A stretch of DNA of 32,173 bases, taken from positions 1-32,173 of the forward strand of contig JAIXOL010000064.1 in assembly GCA_027486845.1 (NCBI GenBank). The letters are read 5' to 3'. The notes under the pieces were generated by a model, which saw only the letters and a list, made by a program, of their open reading frames with translations, made no database searches and had not been told where the DNA came from. The position numbers and the translations under genes are program-made. The DNA comes from Cytophagaceae bacterium. GTDB lineage: Bacteria; Bacteroidota; Bacteroidia; Cytophagales; Spirosomataceae. Positions within the stretch are counted from its first letter, which is position 1; every line of letters begins with the position of its first letter. Below, in pieces: positions 26,674-32,173 of this stretch.

Positions 26674-26743
26674 CTACTTAATATTTTTGTGAAAATTTTG
26701 ATACTTGGAGGTTGTATATTTAAAGAAAATACGTGCAAGGTTA

Positions 26744-27078
26744 TTATTGTATATCCTGCACAATCTTAATTAATTCTTTTAATTTCTTGTCATTAAGCGA
26801 TGAGCGTTCTGATTTATCATAAATTGAAAGTAAGAATAACTCACTTGATGCAACATATACGCAAGTAATTATTCCTGCTCCACCTGACTTACCCTTATTT
26901 TTGAAGCAATAGAAAGTCTGATTTTATAACAATCAAAGCCCAGCGAAGTTCCTTTATGTGGGTTGTCTTTGAGAGTCTCTATTAATGTTAATACTTCATT
27001 TTTAAGAGAAGGGAATTTTTTAATGAGTCTTTTTGCTTGCCTTTGGAAAGGTAAAATTAGTATTATTTCAAAGCTCAT
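26744..27078 (-). pseudogene. RelE/ParE-superfamily toxin, frameshifted in an A5 run
   Basis: The first frame gives SFEIILILPFQRQAKRLIKK and continues through DNPHKGTSLGFDCYKIRLSI, a RelE/ParE opening, then stops early after 69 residues. Inserting one base in the A5 run (T5 on the plus strand, 26898-26902) changes SKIRV into SKNKGKSGGAGIITCVYVAS and then LLSIYDKSERSSLNDKKLKE, the usual RelE C-terminal strand and helix, ending at a TAA at 26744-26746. The repaired protein would have about 111 residues, normal for the family. It overlaps the antitoxin gene by 11 bp. Either the toxin is inactivated, or the run is a slippage site, or there is a sequence error. RelE enzymes cut mRNA on the ribosome, and the missing part carries residues needed for that. 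Confidence 0.8.
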
Positions 27079-27286
27079 TCAAAAAATCAGTTAAATTAGG
27101 TTTCTGCATTTTTCCCTCTTTAATCATTTTCATCTGCTCAAATGCCTCAAGTAGCTCTTGGCGATGCAATGTCTTTGCTGATTCGTCAGGAAGGTGTAAT
27201 TGTTTGCGAATTCCTTCCCATTCTTGAATAGGAATAAAAACTCCAGTAACGTTTCCTGCGTGGTCAGCCAAATATTGTAAATTCAT
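27068..27286 (-). CDS. Antitoxin-like protein paired with the frameshifted toxin
   Basis: The 72-residue acidic protein begins MNLQYLADHAGNVTGVFIPI, resembling the small Bacteroidota antitoxins that precede RelE-type toxins: a short beta unit with QEWEGIRKQL, then a helical, highly charged C-terminus (LLEAFEQMKMIKEGKMQKPNLTDFLNEL) that would wrap the toxin. It overlaps the toxin start by 11 bp, which supports coupling. It is intact although the toxin is not. Antitoxins of this kind usually bind their own promoter. It is followed on the minus strand by the toxin and lies 59 bp downstream of the radC stop. Family assignment is based on context and pattern only. Confidence 0.7.
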   Translation of the reverse strand: MNLQYLADHAGNVTGVFIPIQEWEGIRKQLHLPDESAKTLHRQELLEAFEQMKMIKEGKMQKPNLTDFLNEL

Positions 27287-27345
27287 ATCTTCTTTAATTT
27301 AGCTCATTAAAAGTATGTAAAATTACTATATTTCAATCAAAGATT

Positions 27346-28029
27346 TTAAAATATTCCCTCGTCAGCGAAACTAAAATATCCATTATCGCTAAAAATGAGG
27401 TGGTCAAGTACTGGAATATCAAGTGTTTTGCCTCCTTCTTTTACTTTTTTTGTCAATTCTTTATCTGCTTGGCTCGGTGTCAGGTTTCCTGAAGGGTGAT
27501 TATGAACCAAAATAATTGCCGAAGCTAGATGCTCAATAGCAGCTTTGAAAATCATCTTTGGGTCAGCCACAGTTCCCGAAACTCCACCGATACTTATTTG
27601 CTGAGGACGAATAACTTCATTGGCTCGATTGAGCAACAATACCCAAAATTGTTCGTGTTGCAAATCCATCAAATAGGGGCGAACCGTTTCATAGACGTCA
27701 GCTGAGGAAGTGATTTTTGGTTTTTTTAGCGTCTCACTTTCTTTTCTTCTTCTTCCGAGTTCTAAAGCGGCAGCAATCGAAATAGCTTTTGCTTCGCCAA
27801 TACCCTTAAATTTTATTAAGTCATTGATACTCAGCTTTGCTAATTCATTAAGGTTATTATTAACGCTTTGCAAAATTAGCTTTGATAAATCAACAGCCGA
27901 TAACTCTCTTGTGCCTGAACCTATCAAAATGGCAATCAATTCGGCATCCGAAAGGGCAGCTTTGCCTTTTAACAAAAGTTTTTCTCTTGGTCGGTCTTCT
28001 TCCGCCCACGATAGAATATTGCTAATCAT
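27346..28029 (-). CDS. radC: RadC-family JAMM/MPN protein
   Basis: The protein has 227 residues. The N-terminal part has a helix-hairpin-helix (LIKFKGIGEAKAISIAAALE, about 71-90). The C-terminal MPN/JAMM metallopeptidase-like domain shows the metal motif HNHPSG (176-181) followed by SQAD (186-189) and the upstream glutamate E126 in LQHEQFWVLLLN. Despite the name, RadC has no proven DNA-repair role and its activity is unsettled. It lies upstream of the toxin-antitoxin pair in the same direction. The 220-bp gap behind it (28030-28249) has only a weak repeat remnant GCAAAGGCACAAAG (28061-28074) and the rpsT terminator. Confidence 0.93.
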   Translation of the reverse strand: MISNILSWAEEDRPREKLLLKGKAALSDAELIAILIGSGTRELSAVDLSKLILQSVNNNLNELAKLSINDLIKFKGIGEAKAISIAAALELGRRRKESETLKKPKITSSADVYETVRPYLMDLQHEQFWVLLLNRANEVIRPQQISIGGVSGTVADPKMIFKAAIEHLASAIILVHNHPSGNLTPSQADKELTKKVKEGGKTLDIPVLDHLIFSDNGYFSFADEGIF

Positions 28030-28185
28030 TGTTAATTTTTAGCTAAAAAGGCTCTGTGTTGCAAAGGCACAAAGTTTGTTTGATGTGTATAAAGGAGTTT
28101 GGTTGAGACATATGTACGATTTTGCAAATATCTTTATGCCTGTATGCATTTACTCCATTTTGCCTAAATTTAAACAAAAAATGCT

Positions 28186-28210
28186 CACGGAGAAAATGTT
28201 TCCATGAGCA
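28186..28210 (-). terminator. rpsT terminator
   Basis: On the minus strand TGCTCATGGA pairs with TCCGTGAGCA (one U-G pair) around a 5-9 nt loop and is followed by T6 (A-run at 28186-28191). It lies about 40 bp after the rpsT stop. Confidence 0.85.
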
Positions 28211-28249
28211 AAATATTGAATTCCCGAAAGGCGGGCGACGTATCGCAAA

Positions 28250-28507
28250 TTAAGCTGCTAATCCAGCTATATGCTTAGCTAAACCTGATTTCAGGTTCGC
28301 TGCTTTGTTTTTGTGAATAACGTTCTTACGGGCTAGTTTATCCAAAGCTGAAGCTGCTGTTTTAAATAATTCAGAAGCTGCTGTTTTATCGCTTAAACCA
28401 CGTAGTTTTCTGACTAAAGTACGTGTGGTTTTGTGTTGGTAACGATTTCTCAAACGCTTGGTTTCGTTTGCTCTAATACGCTTTAATGCCGACTTATGAT
28501 TTGCCAT
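28250..28507 (-). CDS. rpsT: 30S ribosomal protein S20
   Basis: S20 binds 16S rRNA early in 30S assembly. The protein has 85 residues, rich in Lys/Arg/Ala and all-helical: MANHKSALKRIRANETKRLR at the N-terminus, TRTLVRKLRGL in the middle and NVIHKNKAANLKSGLAKHIA at the C-terminus, all standard for the family. The minus-strand -7 box TAATTTTG (28558-28551) lies 44 bp upstream of the start. No clear TTTG is found at -33. A terminator follows at 28186-28210, so it is transcribed alone. This gene is sure. Confidence 0.97.
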   Translation of the reverse strand: MANHKSALKRIRANETKRLRNRYQHKTTRTLVRKLRGLSDKTAASELFKTAASALDKLARKNVIHKNKAANLKSGLAKHIAGLAA

Positions 28508-28611
28508 TGTATTTTAAATATAATAATTGTCTTACTCTAAATTTGGATTGCAAAATTAATGAAATAATATTAAAGAAAAAACTTAAACTAAAATATTTTT
28601 TATTTGTAAAA

Positions 28612-28644
28612 AACGAAGGCATCGCCCCGAGCGATGCCTTCGTT
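28612..28644 (-). terminator. Strong terminator of the Dabb gene
   Basis: A perfect 14-bp stem, AACGAAGGCATCGC (28612-28625) and its complement (28631-28644), with a 5-nt loop. On the minus strand it is followed by a T-run. It lies 24 bp after the stop of the gene at 28668. Confidence 0.95.
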
Positions 28645-28667
28645 AAATTTATCTCTTGAAAATCAGA

Positions 28668-29096
28668 TTATTTAATCTCTGAATTAATAACCAATACTTT
28701 ATCCCATTTTGCTTTATTGGCTTTTTCAAATACCTTATATTGAGTACTTTCACGAAATTTTTCTACCTCAGTTTCAGTTCTGAAGGTTAGGTAATGCATA
28801 ACATCGTACTCGGCTGTTGAATTTTCTTCTCCGAAGGTTTCGCCTGCTGAATAGGCGGCGATTTCTGGCATCTGACGTTTCAAATCTTGGAAGTCGGACA
28901 TGTGTTGCTTGATTGCTTCTGCTGAGATGCCTTCCTTGAATTTAAAACAAACAATGCGTTGCTTTTGTGCTTTTGGGGGCGTGTACGCCGAACCATAAGC
29001 TACCATCAAAAAAGCGAAAATTCCTAAAGCCATTGCTGGCATCAAATATCTTAATAACGATTGGGCAACAACTTGCTTTCTTTGTATCTCACTCAT
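28668..29096 (-). CDS. Membrane-anchored Dabb-domain protein
   Basis: The protein has 142 residues. A hydrophobic segment (LMPAMALGIFAFLMVAYGSAY, about 18-38) after a short basic N-terminus anchors it, with the rest probably periplasmic. The remainder is a stress-responsive A/B-barrel (Dabb) domain: RIVCFKFKEGISAEAIKQHM, then FQDLKRQMPEIAAYSAGETF, EYDVMHYLTFRTETEVEKFR and YKVFEKANKAKWDKVLVI, the ferredoxin-like dimer fold. The usual role is a small-molecule-binding or stress-linked dimer; here it is unknown. The -7 box TATATTTG (29139-29132, minus strand) lies 36 bp upstream. It is isolated by a strong terminator from the rpsT gene. Confidence 0.88.
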   Translation of the reverse strand: MSEIQRKQVVAQSLLRYLMPAMALGIFAFLMVAYGSAYTPPKAQKQRIVCFKFKEGISAEAIKQHMSDFQDLKRQMPEIAAYSAGETFGEENSTAEYDVMHYLTFRTETEVEKFRESTQYKVFEKANKAKWDKVLVINSEIK

Positions 29097-29459
29097 TTTC
29101 TTAATTCCGAATAATATTCTGTAATATGATACAAATATAAGCTATTTTATTTAAAAACGTTGCATTATTTCAAGAAAAAATTTTATTGTATTTGTTTTAA
29201 TATTATATTGCCAAATAAAATTTGGATATTATGCTTTTTAACAAAATGAGTATTAATCCTTAAATTTTCAAAATATTTAAAATTAGGTTTTGTTTTTAGG
29301 AGTTTTTAAAAGAAAGTATGTTTTTTCTATAAAAGAGCATTTGGAATTTACGTATTATCCAAGAAAAAATGAAAAATTAATGTTTTTGAGGTTTAAATCA
29401 GAAGTTTTTTAGAAAGTCTGTGATAAAATATTTTATTTTGAAAAATAATAACAGTAAAA
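29097..29459. other. AT-rich divergent gap
   Basis: No gene is seen; the longest ATG frame is about ten codons. It holds the minus-strand -7 box for the Dabb gene (29132-29139), many T- and A-runs, and the leader of the gene at 29460. I see no clear repeat or complementary structure. Confidence 0.5.
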
Positions 29460-30518
29460 ATGACAAAAAGAGGTATTAAAAAAAATTTTTTGCCGAAATG
29501 GATAATTTTGCTCAGGAGTGGTTCCCTTTTTTTAGGTATTATTTTGATTTCTTCCTGGAAACTGAAACTGGAAAATTCACGTCCACTCTGGGAATATCCA
29601 TTGTGGGGCTTTTTTGGGCATCAGCGGATAAATCGTTTGGCGGTTTTTACGCTTCCACCCGAAATGTTTAAATTTTATAAATCACATATAGACTATATTA
29701 CTGAAAATGCAGTAAATCCTGATCAGCGGCGTTATGCTGTAAAAGAAGAGGCTCCTCGACATTTTATTGACTTAGATAATTATTCCGATTCGTTACGATT
29801 GAAGCTTCCAACTTATTCGTGGAAAGAAGTGACGGAGAAGATTTCAGAAGATTCTTTAAACCGACATGGTATTGTTCCTTGGCACATCAATTTTATGAAG
29901 TTTCAGCTTACGGAAGCATTTCGTAAACGTGATGTTCGGAGAATTTTGATGCTTTCGGCTGATATTGGTCATTATATTGCAGATGCCAATGTGCCACTTC
30001 ATACAACTCGAAATTATAATGGACAACTAACCAATCAGGTCGGTATTCATGGTTTTTGGGAAAGCCGTTTGCCTGAATTATTTTCGGATAATTATGACTT
30101 TTTTGTCGGACAAGCAGAATACGTGAAAACTCCTCAGAAGCGTGCTTGGCAAGCGGTTTTGAAAGCAAATGCTGCTTTGGACTCGGTTTTGATTTTTGAA
30201 AGAGAACTAACAAGCCAATTTTCAGAAGATAAAAAATTTGGTTTTGATGAGCGAAATGGTGTGACCATAAAAAGTTATTCAAAAGATTTTTCGGAACGAT
30301 ATCATACCATGCTCAAAAACCAAGTGGAGCGACAAATGAGAGCTTCTATAAAAATGGTAGGAGATTTTTGGCTTACTTGTTGGATTGATGCTGGGCAACC
30401 AGATTTAGCACAATTGCTTGGTTATCAGCTAACAAAAGAAGAAAAAGATGCAGATACTGCCGAGAAAAAATCTTGGTTGTATAGGGTTTTTGATGTCAGA
30501 AAAGAAGGTGATAATTGA
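29460..30518 (+). CDS. Zinc-dependent phospholipase C / S1-P1 nuclease-like protein
   Basis: The protein has 352 residues. An N-terminal basic and hydrophobic segment (WIILLRSGSLFLGIILISSW) serves as signal or anchor. The fold has the three-zinc pattern of phospholipase C and S1/P1 nucleases: W49 and H54 in WGFFGHQRINRL, H101/D104/D106 in APRHFIDLDNY, H142 in GIVPWHINF, D168/H171/D175/H181 in SADIGHYIADANVPLHTT, and H197 with E201 in GIHGFWESRL. All ligand types are present in order, so an active zinc hydrolase of phosphoesters is likely. A lipid or nucleic-acid substrate cannot be separated by sequence alone. The C-terminal 40 residues are charged. It ends at a hairpin shared with the LytTR gene. 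Confidence 0.85.
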   Translation: MTKRGIKKNFLPKWIILLRSGSLFLGIILISSWKLKLENSRPLWEYPLWGFFGHQRINRLAVFTLPPEMFKFYKSHIDYITENAVNPDQRRYAVKEEAPRHFIDLDNYSDSLRLKLPTYSWKEVTEKISEDSLNRHGIVPWHINFMKFQLTEAFRKRDVRRILMLSADIGHYIADANVPLHTTRNYNGQLTNQVGIHGFWESRLPELFSDNYDFFVGQAEYVKTPQKRAWQAVLKANAALDSVLIFERELTSQFSEDKKFGFDERNGVTIKSYSKDFSERYHTMLKNQVERQMRASIKMVGDFWLTCWIDAGQPDLAQLLGYQLTKEEKDADTAEKKSWLYRVFDVRKEGDN

Positions 30519-30533
30519 ATTTAATGTGTGAAG

Positions 30534-30572
30534 AATAACATGACATACCATTTTAAAATGTGTCATGTTATT
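30534..30572. terminator. Bidirectional terminator between the phospholipase-like and LytTR genes
   Basis: A perfect 12-bp stem AATAACATGACA / TGTCATGTTATT (30534-30545 and 30561-30572) with a 15-nt loop. On the plus strand it is followed by TTAATATTTT. It sits between two convergent genes, 16 bp after the plus-strand stop. Confidence 0.85.
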
Positions 30573-30588
30573 TTAATATTTTCGACAA

Positions 30589-30930
30589 TTAAGCACTAAT
30601 TGGCATTTTTTGCTCAAAATACTTCTCTACAATGTTATTTAATCGTTTTATTCTTCTTCTTGAGATATTTACTTTCAATTTGTTTTGTAGCACGAGTTCT
30701 CCCAAATGATAGTTATCAACAAATTGTAGATTGATAAGATAACTTCTATTAGGACGTATAAAACCACATTCTTCGCCTATACGTTCGTGAATCTGACCAA
30801 TAGTTGTAGCAACGATTTTGTTTTTTCCTTGGTAATAATGAATGATTGTATAGTTTACATTGGCTTCAAAGTATGCCACATCTTCAGAGTATAGTTTCGT
30901 CCTACCTCCGACTTTTATTTCGTTTTTCAT
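30589..30930 (-). CDS. Stand-alone LytTR DNA-binding protein
   Basis: The protein has 113 residues and consists almost only of a LytTR domain: KLYSEDVAYFEANVNYTIIH (12-31), then KNKIVATTIGQIHERIGEE and the most conserved block FIRPNRSYLINLQFVDNY (about 57-74), ending with a basic strand LKVNISRRRIKRLNNI. No receiver domain is present, so it is not a phospho-regulated two-component regulator by itself. LytTR proteins bind pairs of short direct repeats about 21 bp apart. Exactly such a pair lies upstream of the next gene (31919-31950). The start at 30930 is the only plausible Met. It is 76 bp after the stop of the BclA-like gene, same strand. Confidence 0.93.
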   Translation of the reverse strand: MKNEIKVGGRTKLYSEDVAYFEANVNYTIIHYYQGKNKIVATTIGQIHERIGEECGFIRPNRSYLINLQFVDNYHLGELVLQNKLKVNISRRRIKRLNNIVEKYFEQKMPISA

Positions 30931-30971
30931 TTTTGGCTATATTTATATTTTCGTGTTGATTTTTTGCTTTA

Positions 30972-30995
30972 GAAAGTAGGTATGAGCCTACTTTC
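30972..30995. other. Hairpin between the BclA-like and LytTR genes
   Basis: A perfect 9-bp stem GAAAGTAGG / CCTACTTTC with a 6-nt loop, but no U-run on either strand. It could be a weak terminator, or an RNA-processing or stabilising structure limiting LytTR expression relative to the upstream gene. Confidence 0.55.
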
Positions 30996-31006
30996 AAAAG
31001 TAAATT

Positions 31007-31747
31007 TTATTGCATTCGAGTAATGATAAGATTAGCTGAAACAGCTCTTGTTCCACCCGCACTCGGATTAAGAGTAATTGCAACTGGATTACCACTTGGA
31101 TTCGCAATTGTTAGAACAGTGTTTGGTAGGGTAGTCGAAATCATTGTTTCACCTACAATTTGATCTGTCCCTGTTGCTCTCCCAACCACACTTCTTGCAA
31201 GGTCTGTTCCATTAAGTTGCAAGATAAGTTGCCCTGCTTCGGCTATGCTTACTTGCCAACGAACCGAATAGATTCCAACGGCAGGGATATTAAATTGACT
31301 TGCATTGATACGAGTAATTATGCCATTTGTTGGGCCATTCTGAGGGAATTCGACGGGTGAACCTGCAGCAATTGTGGCGGTATTGTCGCCGGGCATGAGT
31401 GCATAAAACTCCGCAAAGGTTGTGATGCCACCTAAAAGATTCCATTTTGTACCATTCCAGAAATAATATGCTGGTGAGACATTGGTAGGTGGAATGCCAA
31501 CAGTAGAGGTGTTATACACAAGTAATGACGTAGCGGGCGAGGTAATAGTACTAATATCAGCAGTTGATGTTAAACTCACTCGAGGAATCAAAACTCCCTT
31601 GTTATTGGCCGCTACATCAAGTATTGCAGATGGATTTTGGCCAAATACGGCTTCATTAAAACTAAAGATAATTAGGCAAACAAGGCTCCAACTTGTGAAA
31701 AGGGATTTACATTGCGTAAATACAAATGAACGAACAAGTTTTTTCAT
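31007..31747 (-). CDS. Exported protein with BclA-type C-terminal domain
   Basis: The protein has 246 residues. Residues 1-36 form a long signal peptide (basic start, hydrophobic SWSLVCLIIFSF, cleavage likely at FG-Q). Residues 38-106 resemble the segment found at the start of many Bacteroidota surface or tail-fibre-like proteins (SAILDVAANNKGVLIPRVSL, then YYFWNGTKWNLL). Residues 111-246 resemble the C-terminal domain of Bacillus BclA/collagen-like exosporium proteins: FAEFYALMPGDNTATIAAG, SASQF-type NASQFNIPAVGIYSVRWQVS, VVGRATGT (188-194) and GGTRAVSANLIITRMQ at the end. That domain is a C1q/TNF-like jelly roll that trimerises. No collagen Gly-X-Y repeat is present here, so the trimer would form without it. 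It is followed by the LytTR gene. Location: cell surface or outside. Confidence 0.8.
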   Translation of the reverse strand: MKKLVRSFVFTQCKSLFTSWSLVCLIIFSFNEAVFGQNPSAILDVAANNKGVLIPRVSLTSTADISTITSPATSLLVYNTSTVGIPPTNVSPAYYFWNGTKWNLLGGITTFAEFYALMPGDNTATIAAGSPVEFPQNGPTNGIITRINASQFNIPAVGIYSVRWQVSIAEAGQLILQLNGTDLARSVVGRATGTDQIVGETMISTTLPNTVLTIANPSGNPVAITLNPSAGGTRAVSANLIITRMQ

Positions 31748-31918
31748 TTTTAAAGTTGTTTTAATGTTAAAAAATAGTAAAATGTGTCTAAATTTTTTAA
31801 AGAATTATTTCATTTCCGTAAAATTTCAACAGGTATTGAAGTTATGTGTAGAAACTGAATGGTTTACTTTAGAAATAATTTTTACTATGTAAAGTTGAAG
31901 CTAATCTTGTCAGGAAGT

Positions 31919-31950
31919 ATTACATAATTAATTCTAATGATTACATAATT
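31919..31950. promoter_or_regulatory. Tandem direct repeats spaced like a LytTR operator
   Basis: Two identical 11-bp copies of ATTACATAATT begin 21 bp apart, about two helical turns, 172 bp upstream of the BclA-like start. LytTR proteins are known to bind pairs of direct repeats with that spacing. The word itself only loosely resembles the published LytTR consensus. Inferred as the target of the neighbouring LytTR protein. Confidence 0.45.
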
Positions 31951-32054
31951 CATACTTTTAATAAAAAAAGGGGGTAATCGGTATCTATAAATTAGTATAG
32001 GAACATGGATCAGTAGAAAAATGAATAGTAGAATTTTATGTTAATATTTTGGAA

Positions 32055-32074
32055 ACAGGGTTTGTTCATAAAAA
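32055..32074 (-). repeat. 20-bp dispersed repeat, copy 2 (inverted)
   Basis: Reads ACAGGGTTTGTTCATAAAAA on the plus strand, the exact reverse complement of 98-117. Flanks differ. Confidence 0.7.
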
Positions 32075-32173
32075 TAAACTTACTTAAAAATTGCTGGTAT
32101 TAACTTCCAATTTTTACTTAATTTTTCTCTGAGGCTGGATTTATTACCCTCTTGCTTTTCTAATAAATTACAG

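Larger units (their letters stand above)
31748..32173. other. Upstream region of the BclA-like gene
   Basis: No gene is seen. It contains the direct repeats ATTACATAATT at 31919-31929 and 31940-31950, centre to centre 21 bp, extended to 13 of 14 bases if a following NAT is counted. A run of five G (31970-31974) is notable in AT-rich sequence. The second copy of the 20-bp dispersed repeat lies inverted at 32055-32074. The longest ATG frames are under 20 codons. The right end may be the leader of a gene outside the window. Confidence 0.55.

Noticed and set aside
31482-31892. 136-codon plus-strand frame
   Set aside because: Antisense to the BclA-like gene and its upstream region; the low-complexity tail translates AT-rich non-coding DNA.

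Overview
The window looks like chromosomal DNA of a Bacteroidota bacterium, most likely a Cytophagales member (Emticicia/Arcicella/Runella-like; this placement is inference from protein style and gene content, no search was run). Support: AT-rich sequence (GC estimated by eye in the mid-30s percent), several promoters of the Bacteroidota type (TTTG, about 20 bp, TANNTTTG), many signal peptides ending in A-x-A/S-Q, a single-gene M16 peptidase, an ald gene directly after tsaE, and a Bacteroidota-style YbiT-like ABC-F protein. I see no rRNA, tRNA, prophage, insertion sequence or CRISPR array.

Layout. 356-2340: alpha-E protein and transglutaminase-like protein, two parts of a widespread but poorly understood cassette whose ATP-grasp partner is not in the window. 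2560-3819: NupG-type nucleoside permease. 3887-5125 (minus) and 5277-5753: M16 peptidase and ispF, transcribed divergently from overlapping promoters. 5997-8845: two exported amidohydrolases in tandem. 8944-9348 (minus): unknown protein. 9539-10711: nhaA. 10928-12619 (minus): tsaE then alanine dehydrogenase. 12920-16175: mrdA-rodA, the elongation-type peptidoglycan synthase pair. 16243-16602 (minus): small secreted protein. 16821-19201: CoA-transferase and metF. 19256-21882 (minus): gyrB, followed by an exported DsrE-like protein. 22113-24384: histidine-phosphatase lipoprotein and S41 protease. 24481-24600: a 39-residue membrane microprotein. 24668-29096 (minus): rhodanese, ABC-F ATPase, a toxin-antitoxin pair whose RelE-like toxin is frameshifted, radC, rpsT and a Dabb-domain protein. 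29460-30518: zinc phospholipase-C-like protein. 30589-31747 (minus): stand-alone LytTR regulator and, upstream of it, an exported protein whose C-terminal half resembles the BclA C-terminal domain of Bacillus exosporium proteins.

Most genes are housekeeping, so the novelty lies in the gaps and in a few proteins. (1) At least seven intergenic sites carry tracts with a strict 7-bp period. At three gaps between gene 3' ends the heptads run in one sense and then in reverse complement, forming long hairpins. The words differ from site to site, but period and architecture are shared. (2) The BclA-like protein lies beside a LytTR regulator, and its upstream region has two 11-bp direct repeats exactly 21 bp apart, the spacing of known LytTR operators. 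(3) The ABC-F protein has lost the Walker A lysine in its second ATPase domain, and the first domain has a degenerate signature, so one composite ATP site looks dead. (4) The RelE-like toxin can be restored by one base in an A5 run. (5) A 20-bp sequence occurs near both ends of the window in opposite orientation, with a 13-bp partial copy at 2439-2451. (6) nhaA and nupG share a 27-bp upstream element with a conserved dyad and a variable centre.
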